This document shows, one piece after another, positions 34,028 through 43,315 of a stretch of DNA of 64,000 bases (its first letter is position 1; each line of letters opens with the position of its first letter). The position numbers and the translations under genes were made by a program. The notes below the pieces were generated by a model. That model searched no databases. It worked only from the letters and a program-made list of their open reading frames with translations, and was not told the origin of the DNA. The DNA comes from Paraburkholderia unamae (GTDB lineage Bacteria > Pseudomonadota > Gammaproteobacteria > Burkholderiales > Burkholderiaceae). Location: contig NZ_QLSU01000008.1 in the NCBI RefSeq assembly GCF_003268775.1, positions 274,697 to 338,696 on the forward strand, in the 5' to 3' direction.

Positions 34028-35707
34028 ATGTCATACTTGCCCTGGCTTTCGCAATATCCCCCCGGCGTTGCGGCGGACATCGACCTCGATGACTACCCTT
34101 CGATGGTCGCCCTCCTCGAAGAAGCCGTTACACGATTCGGCAACCGCATCGCCTTTCATCAGTTCGGCGTGGATCTCACCTATCGTCAACTGGACGAGCA
34201 CGCCACCCGCCTCGCCGCCTATTTCCAGAAAGACCTCGGTCTGAAACCCGGCGACCGCGTTGCGCTGATGTTGCCGAACTCCCTGCAACATCCCATCGCG
34301 ATGTTCGCCGCACTGCGGGCCGGGCTCACCGTGGTCAACGTCAACCCGCTCTACACCGCGCCGGAACTGGAAATTCTGATCAAGGATTCCGGTGCGCGCG
34401 CGATCATCGTCATGGAGGTTTCCGCCGCCACCGTCGAAAAGGTGCTCACCCGTGTCGCCATTGAGCACGTTATCGTGGCGCGCGTGGCGGAGATGCAGCA
34501 CTTTCCGAGATCCATCCTCGTCGACTACGTCGTTCGGAAAAAGAAAAAGCTCGTGCCGCCCTGGACGATCGCCGGCGCGATCGCCTTCAGGACCGCCATG
34601 AGCGCGCGTGCGGCCGCGGACTTCACCGAACCGGCGCTGAGCCGCGAGACAAGAGCGCTCCTGCAATACACCGGCGGCACGACCGGCGAGCCCAAAGGAG
34701 TCGTGCTGACGCATGGCAACGTGCTCGCGAACGTGTTGATGTTCGCCGCGTGGGTGAAGCCGGTATTTCGTGCGAGCGGCGAAACCACACTCGTCGCGCT
34801 GCCCCTTTACCACGTCGCGGCCCTCGTGTGCCAATGCCTGGTCTCGTTTCATTTGGGAACCCGCTGCATTCTCGTGATGAACCCACGCGATATTCCCGGC
34901 CTCGTGAAAGATTTTGCAACGCACCGGCCAACCGTGTTCGGCGGTCTCAATACGCTATTCACGGCGCTGATGAACAACGCCGAGTTCAGCGCGCTCGACT
35001 TCTCGACATTGCGCAACACGTTCGGTGGCGGAACCGCGACCCAGCCGGCCGTTGCCGAGCGCTGGCAGACGCTCACCGGCAGCCCGGTGCTGGAAGTCTA
35101 CGGGCTATCCGAAGCCGCGGGCGCGGTGACGGCCAATCCCGTCACGGCGGCGAACTTCGAAGGGACGATCGGCGTGCCGCTGCCTTCCACACGCATTGAA
35201 ATCCGCGATGAACGCGGAGCGGCCGTGGCCAACGGTATGCCGGGCGAAATCTGGGTCGCCGGGCCCATCGTCATGCAAGGCTACTTCAACCGGCCCGAGG
35301 AAACGGCGCATGCGATCGGCGCCGATGGATTTTTCGCGACCGGCGATATCGGGGTCATGGACGAGCGCGGCATGATCAGGATTGTCGACCGCAAGAAGGA
35401 CATGATTCTGGTCTCCGGTTTCAACGTCTACCCGAACGAAGTGGAAGGCGTGCTCTTCCGGCATCCCGGCATTCTCGAAGTTGCGGTGGTGGGCGTGGCG
35501 GATTCTCAATCCGGCGAGACGCCGGTGGCCTTCGTGGTGAAAAGCGATTCGGGATTGAGCGAACCCGACGTGATCGAGTTCGCGCGCAAAAGCCTGGCCG
35601 CTTACAAAGTGCCGAAGCAGGTGGTCTTCGTGAGCAGTCTGCCAAAAACGCCGGTCGGGAAAGTGCTGCGGCGACAGTTGCGAGACCAACTGGTGAATCG
35701 GACCTGA
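34028..35707 (+). CDS. Long-chain fatty acid/acyl-CoA ligase, FadD-like
   Basis: 559 residues, the typical FadD length. The adenylation motifs are complete: YTGGTTGEPKGV (AMP binding), LEVYGLSEAAGAV, TGDIGVMDERGMIRIVDRKKDMILVSGFNVYPNEVE and the catalytic Lys in PKTPVGKVLRRQLR. It activates a fatty or related carboxylic acid to its CoA ester. GCGGAGGA precedes the ATG. It is alone between a zinc-ribbon gene and a convergent MBL gene, so the acid chain length cannot be inferred. Confidence 0.93.
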   Translation: MSYLPWLSQYPPGVAADIDLDDYPSMVALLEEAVTRFGNRIAFHQFGVDLTYRQLDEHATRLAAYFQKDLGLKPGDRVALMLPNSLQHPIAMFAALRAGLTVVNVNPLYTAPELEILIKDSGARAIIVMEVSAATVEKVLTRVAIEHVIVARVAEMQHFPRSILVDYVVRKKKKLVPPWTIAGAIAFRTAMSARAAADFTEPALSRETRALLQYTGGTTGEPKGVVLTHGNVLANVLMFAAWVKPVFRASGETTLVALPLYHVAALVCQCLVSFHLGTRCILVMNPRDIPGLVKDFATHRPTVFGGLNTLFTALMNNAEFSALDFSTLRNTFGGGTATQPAVAERWQTLTGSPVLEVYGLSEAAGAVTANPVTAANFEGTIGVPLPSTRIEIRDERGAAVANGMPGEIWVAGPIVMQGYFNRPEETAHAIGADGFFATGDIGVMDERGMIRIVDRKKDMILVSGFNVYPNEVEGVLFRHPGILEVAVVGVADSQSGETPVAFVVKSDSGLSEPDVIEFARKSLAAYKVPKQVVFVSSLPKTPVGKVLRRQLRDQLVNRT

Positions 35708-35711
35708 TGCC

Positions 35712-36557
35712 TCACGCTTCGCTCTCGTAATGCAAACCGTATGCTCCCCGCGTCGGCCTGATGCTCGCGAAACCGGCTTCCCCCAAATGCATGCCGGCAA
35801 CCAGAAGCCTCTCCGAACTGACCCTATCCAGAAGCCGTGATCGTGTAGTCGCGGCAAGGGACGAGTCTTGATCGAATGCAATCGAAACATCCGGCCGTTG
35901 AATCTGGATGTGAGGAAAATGAACGATATCCCCCCAGACAAGAAGACTCCGATTACGGGCTTCGAGGAGATATCCGGTATGTCCATCGGTGTGTCCCGGT
36001 AGCGGCATCGCGCTGATACCGGGGAGCACTTCGCCCTCATCGAACGTGCGCAGCCGGTCGCGGTAGCCATCGAAAACCTGGCGTGCTATCACGAAGTTGC
36101 CGCGCGCCCGCTCGCTGGCACGCGCCCTGTTCCCGTCATCCCGCCAGAATTCAACTTCGCGCTGATGAACCACCAGTTCCGCATTCGGGAAGCTCGCTTG
36201 TCCGGCCGCATCCATCAGCCCGCCGACATGGTCGGGATGCGCGTGCGTGAGCAGGATCGTGTCGATCGCGGTGGGTTCGATGCCCGCGAGCAATAAATGG
36301 GGCTTCAGGCGGCCGCCCCATTGCTTGATACCGCCAGCCCCGCCGTCGATGAGAACGGTGTGGCCCGGGCCTCGCACCACGTAGCAATTGATATGCACGG
36401 CAGACGGTTCCGTTTGCCCCGCATCGCGCTGCATGCTGGAAGCCTCGGACGCATCGATATTCGAGAGAAAGTCGAGGCTCGCGGTGAGGTAGCCATCGCT
36501 GATCGCGGTAATCGTGAAGTCGCCAACCTGCTGCGTTGGAAAGACAAGGGTGGACAC
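35712..36557 (-). CDS. MBL-fold metallo-hydrolase
   Basis: 281 residues. The zinc motif LTHAHPDHVGG is followed by LPGHTDGHTGYL and, near the C-terminus, a final His in MHLGEAG. The N-terminus has IDGGAGG typical of the lactonase-like MBL group. It probably hydrolyses a lactone, ester or similar bond in the cytoplasm or periplasm; no signal peptide is evident. It ends a minus-strand unit with two small proteins (gaps of 18 and 10 bases), under a divergent LysR regulator. Confidence 0.9.
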   Translation of the reverse strand: MSTLVFPTQQVGDFTITAISDGYLTASLDFLSNIDASEASSMQRDAGQTEPSAVHINCYVVRGPGHTVLIDGGAGGIKQWGGRLKPHLLLAGIEPTAIDTILLTHAHPDHVGGLMDAAGQASFPNAELVVHQREVEFWRDDGNRARASERARGNFVIARQVFDGYRDRLRTFDEGEVLPGISAMPLPGHTDGHTGYLLEARNRSLLVWGDIVHFPHIQIQRPDVSIAFDQDSSLAATTRSRLLDRVSSERLLVAGMHLGEAGFASIRPTRGAYGLHYESEA

Positions 36558-36575
36558 AGTTCTTCTCCTGATCGG

Positions 36576-36902
36576 TTAGTTTCGGGCGTGAATATCCGAC
36601 GCGGCATAACCAAAACAGCGGATACGCGCCATGAGCCCCGTGTGGCGAGCGATGGCATGATCCAGGACTTCCATGAACCGGCTCATGACCGGAGGAGTAC
36701 GAAACGTCTCCAGACGATATTGGATTTCCACAAAGACGGGATGCCCGTGTCCATGCTGAACGCCCACATATACGACATGAACGTTCTTGAGTTTCGCTTC
36801 GAGAACATTCGTGCAGAGTTCGACGCAGTCGCGAGACAGATCGGCAAGGCTCGCGTCGGACGGCATGTGCTCCACATGAATATAGAAAGTCACATTTGGC
36901 AT
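36576..36902 (-). CDS. Tautomerase-superfamily-like small protein
   Basis: 108 residues beginning MPNVTFYIHVEHMP. A Pro directly after the initiator Met and a strand-helix-strand pattern (LCTNVLEAKLKNVHVVYVGVQ) recall tautomerase-superfamily proteins, in which Pro1 is the catalytic base. This is a pattern-based inference. It is the middle gene of the unit with an MBL hydrolase and a 180-residue protein. Confidence 0.6.
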   Translation of the reverse strand: MPNVTFYIHVEHMPSDASLADLSRDCVELCTNVLEAKLKNVHVVYVGVQHGHGHPVFVEIQYRLETFRTPPVMSRFMEVLDHAIARHTGLMARIRCFGYAASDIHARN

Positions 36903-36912
36903 GGCAGTCCTG

Positions 36913-37455
36913 CTATTGCTGCTGCGTCGAAAGCGTGCGGAAGCTTGTCAGTTGTGCCGTCATCGGCGAGTAAAGATGGACGTCTTCAGCGACGCTCCCG
37001 ACACGTTGAGCGTGACTGCGAGACATGACCGCAAGCCAGCGACGTTCGGGAGACTTCTCCAGCGCAACAGCGTGCATGCCTAACGGTTCGAGGCCCATCC
37101 GGATCAGCGGATCGGGGCCGCTTGCACAAAGCACGAGGCGTTCGTCGGCATTGACCGCTGGCGCGAGGCCGATATCGCTGTAGAGATTGCGATGCCAGTT
37201 AGTGATGTGTTGCTGCCACCTGGCGAAATTGCCGCCGCCTTTCTGGCGATATTCCTCTCCCGTCAGGACATCGAGTCCGTCGATCGTGTGGACGGCCAGG
37301 TAGACGGGGCAACCGTCGGTTATCGATCTGAAGCGCTGGGACGTATGAAAGCCGCTAACGGAGATGAGTGCGGGCAGCTTTTCAAGGCTGTAGAAGTCGT
37401 TCCATTCGGCTTCGCAGTTGGAATCGGCAAAGCTGCATTCCACGGTATAGATCAT
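36913..37455 (-). CDS. Hypothetical protein of the MBL/tautomerase unit
   Basis: 180 residues, soluble. It starts MIYTVECSFADSNCEAEWNDFYSLEKLPALISVSGF, which looks like a dimeric alpha-beta barrel (EthD/NIPSNAP-like) duplicated in the second half (VLCASGPDPLIRMGLEPLGMHAVAL). The family assignment is tentative. It is the first gene of a three-gene minus-strand unit, divergent from LysR, and may act in aromatic or lactone degradation. Confidence 0.65.
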   Translation of the reverse strand: MIYTVECSFADSNCEAEWNDFYSLEKLPALISVSGFHTSQRFRSITDGCPVYLAVHTIDGLDVLTGEEYRQKGGGNFARWQQHITNWHRNLYSDIGLAPAVNADERLVLCASGPDPLIRMGLEPLGMHAVALEKSPERRWLAVMSRSHAQRVGSVAEDVHLYSPMTAQLTSFRTLSTQQQ

Positions 37456-37504
37456 CGATTTGTCCTTCTGAGGGATGGGCTTCCTTCTGCGAATGATTCA
37501 TGTT

Positions 37505-37517
37505 CATTGCAGCAATG
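37505..37517. promoter_or_regulatory. LysR-type palindrome CATTGC-N-GCAATG
   Basis: CATTGC and GCAATG with one base between lie in the divergent gap (37456-37620), about 50 bases before the 180-residue gene and 105 before the LysR gene. This is a plausible LysR operator. Confidence 0.45.
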
Positions 37518-37620
37518 TAATGGTAGCCTTGCATTCCCAGCGCGGATATCGAAGTTTAGTCAGGCTTCCGTGACATTTAATCAAGCTGGCGTGGAACCCA
37601 TTTTGACCGGAGAACCTCCA

Positions 37621-38514
37621 ATGCGACGCAAGATTCCCAGCAATTCCGCGCTTCTGGCCTTCGAGGCCGCGGCTCGACACGGAAGCTTTGCCCGCGCCGC
37701 CGAGGAACTGGCGCTCACCGAGGGCGCCATCAGTCGTCAGATTGGCCGGCTGGAAGCGTTCCTGGGTGTCGCGTTGTTCGAGCGAGTGGGCAATCGGGTG
37801 CGGCTCGCACCCAACGGCACGCGCTACGCGGCGCAGGTTCGGGAGATTCTGGACCGGCTGGAGCGGGACAGCCTGTATGTGATGGGGCAGCCTCTGGAGG
37901 GCGCGAGCCTCGATATCGCCGCCATTCCGACTTTCGCCACCCGCTGGCTGATTCCCCGGCTGAAGCGTTTTCAGGATCAGTACCCCAACATCACCGTGCA
38001 TATCGCCGAACGCATGGAGCCCTTCCTTCTTGCCGGTAGCGGTTTCGACGCGGCCATTCATTTCGAGCATCCGGCATGGGCGGGCATGCATCTCCATCGC
38101 TTGCTGGAGGAGGTGCTTGTGCCCGTTTGCAGCCCGGCGCTGCTCGCAAACGCCGGTGCGAACGCGTCGCTCGATGCGTTGCCACGCCTTCACCGGCGAC
38201 AAAATCCGGATGCCTGGCAGATTTACGCGCAAGAGACCGGCATCGCGCTTGGCAATTCCGCGGTTGGCGCGCGTTACGATCTTCATTCCATGCTGATAGA
38301 GGCCGCGCTTGCCGGTTTAGGCGTGGCGTTGGTGCCGCGTCTCTACATCGGCACCGAGCTTGAACAAGGCCGTCTGGTCGCGCCCTGGCCCGACGGCAAA
38401 GCCGTGACCAAAAACTTCTGTCTCGTTCTGCCGGAGCCGATCGAATTGAGCGAAACGCCATTACAGGCATTCGCGAAATGGATTCTTGATGAAGCCCGAG
38501 ACTTGACGCCTTAA
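37621..38514 (+). CDS. LysR family regulator (GcvA-like)
   Basis: 297 residues. The helix-turn-helix SNSALLAFEAAARHGSFARAAEELALTEGAISRQIGRLE is of the GcvA type, and the effector domain begins LDIAAIPTFATRWLIPRL. The frame is open further upstream, but GGAGAACCTCC before ATG 37621 fixes the start. It is divergent from the MBL/tautomerase-like unit and probably controls it. Confidence 0.93.
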   Translation: MRRKIPSNSALLAFEAAARHGSFARAAEELALTEGAISRQIGRLEAFLGVALFERVGNRVRLAPNGTRYAAQVREILDRLERDSLYVMGQPLEGASLDIAAIPTFATRWLIPRLKRFQDQYPNITVHIAERMEPFLLAGSGFDAAIHFEHPAWAGMHLHRLLEEVLVPVCSPALLANAGANASLDALPRLHRRQNPDAWQIYAQETGIALGNSAVGARYDLHSMLIEAALAGLGVALVPRLYIGTELEQGRLVAPWPDGKAVTKNFCLVLPEPIELSETPLQAFAKWILDEARDLTP

Positions 38515-38717
38515 ATCGCGCTTGTCGCGCGTCATCGTGCCGGCCCGCCTGCTACTCAGCAGTACCAATCAATCCGGCAATTCAAGCACGCTCGCTATCG
38601 ATCAGAACGGGCTGGCCAGGCCCGGTTCTCGCGATGCGCCACGCTGGACGCACCGCCCGCCTGAATCGGCGTGTTACACGCGGCGTTTATGCATGGCCGG
38701 CCGCGTTCACCCTCGCA

Positions 38718-39116
38718 TTACTGACCGATGCCGATCAGTTCGACTTCGAACGTGAGGTCGCTGTTCGGCGGGATCGGGCCGACTGCGCGGTCGCCGTATG
38801 CCGTCGCCGCCGGGCAGGTCAGCTTGGCCTTGCCGCCAACCTTCATCTTCTGGAGACCTTGCGTCCAGCACGGAATCACTCGGCCGAGCGGGAAAGTCGC
38901 CGCGCCGCCGTGCTTGTCGGAGCTGTCGAATTCGGTGCCGTTCGCGAGCGTGCCGCGATAGTTGACGCGCACGACGTCATTGGCCGTGGGTTGCGGGCCG
39001 GTGCCTTGCTTGATGTGCTCGACCACCACACCCGAGGGCAACTTCTCGATGGTGTTGGCGGCGAAAGCGCTCGATGCAACGGTAGCGGCGGCGAGAAAGG
39101 CGATCAGTGATTTCAT
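38718..39116 (-). CDS. FKBP-type peptidyl-prolyl isomerase, secreted
   Basis: 132 residues. A signal peptide (KSLIAFLAAATVASSAFA, cleavage near residue 20) precedes a single FKBP domain with VRVNYRGTLANGTEFDSS, PLGRVIPCWTQGLQKMKVGGKAKLTCP and the terminal FEVELIGI. It catalyses prolyl isomerisation during folding in the periplasm. The usual Tyr of AYG is kept (TAYGDRAVGPIPPNSDL). AGGACGTTAC precedes the ATG. It is monocistronic. Confidence 0.95.
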   Translation of the reverse strand: MKSLIAFLAAATVASSAFAANTIEKLPSGVVVEHIKQGTGPQPTANDVVRVNYRGTLANGTEFDSSDKHGGAATFPLGRVIPCWTQGLQKMKVGGKAKLTCPAATAYGDRAVGPIPPNSDLTFEVELIGIGQ

Positions 39117-39371
39117 GTAACGTCCTCGTTGAATGGCAGGACGATTATATCGGGATCCTCGTGCGGCCCCGATTCGTTGCGGGTCACGCCGCGCCCATGA
39201 GGCGCGCTACAAGGTGTCCTGCTCGAAGCAGTGATTCGCATTTAGTGCGTACACTGCCTTTACGCACGATCGCAAAGCCTGCCCTTGCGAATCCGGCGTC
39301 GTCGCACTACCAGCCATTTTATGCGCCACGATTCACCCTCTCGCGGCGCGACATCAGCGGGACACTCACGC

Positions 39372-41288
39372 ATGTTCAAACAACCGATTCGCGCGGCATG
39401 GCTGGGGCTGCTCGTCGCCACGCTGGCGAGCAGCGCTCACGCGCAATACACGACCGACTGGCTCGCGAACACGTACGGCACGCTCGCCGCGCACGTCGGC
39501 AATGGCGCGCGCTCGATGTGGGTCGCGCCCGAAGGGGTGATCTACACGGCGTCGCGCTGGGACGAAAACGCGGGCGGCGTGGCGATCTACCAGAACGGCG
39601 CCGCGCTCGGCACCATCGGCGCGCACGACGAGTTCCAGGGCGGCGCCATCACGGGCAATGCCACGTCGATCTTCGTGGCGCTCGGCTATAGCCGGACGTA
39701 CGGCAGCGGGTCCGTGGGGCGCTACAACCGCGGCACGAACACCCGCGACCTGCGCATTGGCGTGAGCACGTGGACCGGCATTCCGTACGCGGACGTGATC
39801 ACCGGGCTCGCCACGGCAGGCTCGCTCTTGTACGCAAGCGACTTTTACGGCAACCGCGTGCGCGTCTACACCACCGACGGCGTGTGGCAACGCGACATCG
39901 GCGTCAAGCAACCCGGTGCGCTCGCAACGGACGGCGCGGGCAACCTGTGGGTCGCATGCGAGAGCGCGGGCGTGATCGCCCAGTTCAGCCCCACCGGCGC
40001 CGCCTTGAACACGATCCAGATGGCGGCGGGCGCGCGTCCCTCGGCGCTCGACTACGACGCCGCGACGAACCAGTTGCTCGTCGGCGACGAGGGGCCCGAC
40101 ATGAACATCAAGCGATACGCCCTGACCGGCGTACCGGCGCAGGTGGGCACGTTCGGCGTGCAGGGCGGCTATCTCGACACCACGACGGGCATAAAGGGGC
40201 AGGTTGGCGACAAGCGCTTCACGCGTGTGGTGGGTATCGGCAAGGATGCCGCCGCGAATCTGTACGTGCTAAACAACGCATGGGGCGGCGGTTGGGACCT
40301 TGGCCGCAACGGCAGCACCGACCTTCACTCGTACAGCCCCACGGGCACGCTCCAGTGGACCTTGCAGGCGCTGAATTTCGAAGCGATCGCCGCGCCGGAC
40401 CCGGCAACCGACGGCGCCTGGTTCTACAGCGGCAACAACATTTATACCGGCACGGCGGGCGGCACATTCGTTGCGAACACAATCGATCCCTTCACCTGGC
40501 CGAACGACCCGCGCCTGAACGTGAACGACTACCAGCGCGGCCAGCACTTCGGGCAGCTCGTGTCGGTGGGCGGCAATCGCATACTCGTCGCCTCGGGCCA
40601 GAACCCCGACGCGTTCAACTTCTATCATTTCAATGCGGCGAACGGCTACATTGCGATTCCGGACGGTTCGCTGCCCGGCAAGCCCTTCAACACCGATCTG
40701 AAGGTGACAGCCGGCTTCGCCATCGACAGCAACGGCGACATCTGGGCCGGTCTCGACCGCACCAACCGCCTCTACCACTATCCGTTGACGGGCTTCGACG
40801 CGACCGGCAAGCCGTCATGGGGCGCGGCCATCGTGACGCAGATCCCGCGCACCGCGCTGCCGCTCACGCGCATCGTCTACCAGTCGGACAGCGACACGAT
40901 GATCCTCGCTCAAGGCATTGCGGGAAGTTGGGACTGGACCGCGATGAACGGGCACATCGAGGTGTATCACGGCTGGAAAGCAGGCAACACGAGCGCGCCG
41001 AGCCCCGTGATCGACCTCACGAGCGCGAACCCGAAATCGATCGCGGCGGCGGGCCACTATCTGTTTGTCGGCTATGTACATACGGTGCCGAACATCGACG
41101 TGTTCGACCTCAACACGGGCAGCCTGGTGACTACGTTGACCAACTCGAATCCATCGGCCCTGGATGTCGGCAACGACGTCGATTCGATGTACGGCATTCG
41201 CGCACTTTTGCGCTCGACCGGCGAATATGTGATCACGAAGGACAATTACAACGGATCGAGTGTCGTGGTCTATCGCTGGCATCCGTGA
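39372..41288 (+). CDS. Secreted NHL/beta-propeller protein
   Basis: About 638 residues. ATG 39372 gives a clean signal peptide (KQPIRAAWLGLLVATLASSAHAQ); upstream in-frame ATGs only add a basic lead. The mature protein has repeated strands with the pattern DGAGNLWVACESAGVIAQFSPTG, GIGKDAAANLYVLNNAW and AIDSNGDIWAGLDRTNRLYHY, typical of NHL/SMP-30 like beta propellers. No catalytic motif is seen. Such proteins bind ligands or act as lyases; the gene lies just upstream of a peptide transporter and porin and may belong to the same function. Confidence 0.75.
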   Translation: MFKQPIRAAWLGLLVATLASSAHAQYTTDWLANTYGTLAAHVGNGARSMWVAPEGVIYTASRWDENAGGVAIYQNGAALGTIGAHDEFQGGAITGNATSIFVALGYSRTYGSGSVGRYNRGTNTRDLRIGVSTWTGIPYADVITGLATAGSLLYASDFYGNRVRVYTTDGVWQRDIGVKQPGALATDGAGNLWVACESAGVIAQFSPTGAALNTIQMAAGARPSALDYDAATNQLLVGDEGPDMNIKRYALTGVPAQVGTFGVQGGYLDTTTGIKGQVGDKRFTRVVGIGKDAAANLYVLNNAWGGGWDLGRNGSTDLHSYSPTGTLQWTLQALNFEAIAAPDPATDGAWFYSGNNIYTGTAGGTFVANTIDPFTWPNDPRLNVNDYQRGQHFGQLVSVGGNRILVASGQNPDAFNFYHFNAANGYIAIPDGSLPGKPFNTDLKVTAGFAIDSNGDIWAGLDRTNRLYHYPLTGFDATGKPSWGAAIVTQIPRTALPLTRIVYQSDSDTMILAQGIAGSWDWTAMNGHIEVYHGWKAGNTSAPSPVIDLTSANPKSIAAAGHYLFVGYVHTVPNIDVFDLNTGSLVTTLTNSNPSALDVGNDVDSMYGIRALLRSTGEYVITKDNYNGSSVVVYRWHP

Positions 41289-41684
41289 TACGGGCCTCCA
41301 ACCTCACCGATGGGATCGCTGCAAGATTGACCAAGCGCAATGCTCTTGCACGGAGCGAAACGTTTCGGGCTATGCGTCTTGTATGGATCCCGCTCGCGCC
41401 TGCACACGCCTCCTTTCGATAGTCCTGAATATCGATTGCATTATCAACGGCTTACTTAAGAGCCGAAAAATGGGCCCGCAGCCGAGGTCTTTCTCCATCG
41501 GACGAATCCGAATCTCGCGACGCATCCTCCCCGATTGACAAGGCATTCGCCGATTTCAATAATCGCCCCCGACTCGCCAACCAGGCTAGTTATCGCCGCG
41601 CCAGGCACAGCTTGAATCGTCAAGCTGATCGCGCCCGCGCCACGCGAATCCGCTTCGCACAACGAACATTAATCAGGAGACCCC
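41289..41684. other. Intergenic region before oppA
   Basis: 396 bases without a supportable gene. They end in AATCAGGAGA, the oppA ribosome site. I find no clear promoter, hairpin or repeat. Confidence 0.5.
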
Positions 41685-43301
41685 ATGGCACGCACATCGC
41701 TATTCGCGGCGGCGCTCGCCGCGTTCGCATTCGCCCAGTTGCCCGCGGCCAACGCCGTCACGATCCCGCCCGGCACGGCGCTCGCAGCGAAGCAGGAAAT
41801 CACGCGGCAGTTGCTGGCCGAGGTCGAGTCGCTCGATCCCGCACACATCGAAACGACCAGTGCCGCCTTTGTCGGTTACGACCTCTACGAGGGTCTTGCG
41901 CGCCTCGACGCCGCCGGCAAGGTCGTGCCGGGTGTCGCCGCCTCCTGGACGCGCACCGCGCCCGACACCTGGGTATTCAAGCTTCGCCACGACGCGAAAT
42001 GGAGCGACGGGCGTCCTGTTACCGCCGCCGACTTCGTGTACGCGTGGCAGCGCGTCGCCGATCCCAAAACGGCCTCGAATTACACGGTCATCGTCGAGTT
42101 CGTCAAGAACGCCAAGGCCGTGATTGCGGGCAAGCAGCCGCCGACGGCGCTCGGCGTACGTGCGCTGGACCCGTACACGCTGGAAGTCAAGACCGAGACG
42201 GCCGTGCCGTTCTTCACCGAACTCACCGCGAACGCCTCCCTCGCGCCGGTCGACCGCGCGACGATCACGAAGTACGGCGCCACCTGGACACGCCCCGGCA
42301 ATCTCGTCGGCAACGGCCCTTATGTGCTCGCCGACTGGCAACCGAACAACCGCATCGTCCTCACGAAGAATCCGCACTACTGGAACGCGGCCCACGTCGC
42401 CATCGCCAAGGTCACGTGGATGCCCATCGATAACGACGAAACCGCGATGCGCATGTTCCAGGCGGGGCAGATCGACATGACCTACACGGTGCCGTCGAGC
42501 CAGTACGCGTCGCTTTCGAAGCAGTTCGGCCACGAACTGAAAGCGAGCATGCAAATCGGTACGTACTACTACAGCCTGAACAACAGCGACCCCGCGTTGC
42601 ACGATCCGCGCGTGCGCCAGGCGCTTTCGATGGTGCTCGACCGCGACCTGCTCACTTCGAAGATCACGCAAAGCGGCGAGCGCCCCGCCTATGGGCTCGT
42701 CGTCGAAGGCACAAAGGGCGCCGAGCCGTTCACGCCGGACTGGGCCTCGTGGCCAATGGCAAAACGTGTCGAAACGGCGCGTGCCCTGTTGAAGGCCGCA
42801 GGCTACTCCGACGCGAAGCCGCTCGCCTTCACGCTCACCTACAACACCAACGATCTGCACAAGAAGGTCGCGCTCTTCGCGTTGAGCGAATGGCGCACCA
42901 AGCTCGGCGTCAACGCGCAGATCGAGAACCTGGAATTCAAGGTGCTTTTGAAGCGGCGTCACGATGGCGCATACCAGGTCGCACGTAACGGCTGGTACGC
43001 CGATTACAACGACGCCACGAGCTATTACAACCTCGTGCAATGCGGCAACCCGCAAAACGATCAGCACAACTGCAATTCGAAGGCCGATGGATTGGCGAAC
43101 GACGCCAACCAGCAAAGCGACGAGGCGAAGCGCAAGAGCCTGCTCACCCAGGCGTTCGCGCAAGCGATGGTCGACTACCCGATCGTGCCGCTATTTCAGT
43201 ACTCGAACGCCCGGCTCGTGAAGTCGTATGTGGCGGGCTATTCGCTCACCAACTACCTCGACCAGCGCGCCACCCAGGACATGTACATCCTGAAGCACTG
43301 A
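41685..43301 (+). CDS. oppA: Oligopeptide ABC transporter substrate-binding protein, OppA-like
   Basis: 538 residues with a Sec signal peptide (FAAALAAFAFAQLPAANA). The SBP family 5 landmarks are ESLDPAHIETTSAAFVGYDLYEGLARLDAAGKVVPGVAASW, WSDGRPVTAADFVYAWQR and NPHYWNA. The Cys pair CGNPQNDQHNC near the C-terminus is typical of OppA/MppA. It binds oligopeptides or murein peptides in the periplasm. The full oppABCDF set follows in order with gaps of 14 bases or less, so it is one operon. Confidence 0.94.
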   Translation: MARTSLFAAALAAFAFAQLPAANAVTIPPGTALAAKQEITRQLLAEVESLDPAHIETTSAAFVGYDLYEGLARLDAAGKVVPGVAASWTRTAPDTWVFKLRHDAKWSDGRPVTAADFVYAWQRVADPKTASNYTVIVEFVKNAKAVIAGKQPPTALGVRALDPYTLEVKTETAVPFFTELTANASLAPVDRATITKYGATWTRPGNLVGNGPYVLADWQPNNRIVLTKNPHYWNAAHVAIAKVTWMPIDNDETAMRMFQAGQIDMTYTVPSSQYASLSKQFGHELKASMQIGTYYYSLNNSDPALHDPRVRQALSMVLDRDLLTSKITQSGERPAYGLVVEGTKGAEPFTPDWASWPMAKRVETARALLKAAGYSDAKPLAFTLTYNTNDLHKKVALFALSEWRTKLGVNAQIENLEFKVLLKRRHDGAYQVARNGWYADYNDATSYYNLVQCGNPQNDQHNCNSKADGLANDANQQSDEAKRKSLLTQAFAQAMVDYPIVPLFQYSNARLVKSYVAGYSLTNYLDQRATQDMYILKH

Positions 43302-43315
43302 AACACTGACCGCCC

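Noticed and set aside
41604..41625. A sigma-54-like AGGCAC...TTGA before oppA
   Set aside because: The spacing between the two elements is three bases instead of five and the second element is imperfect.
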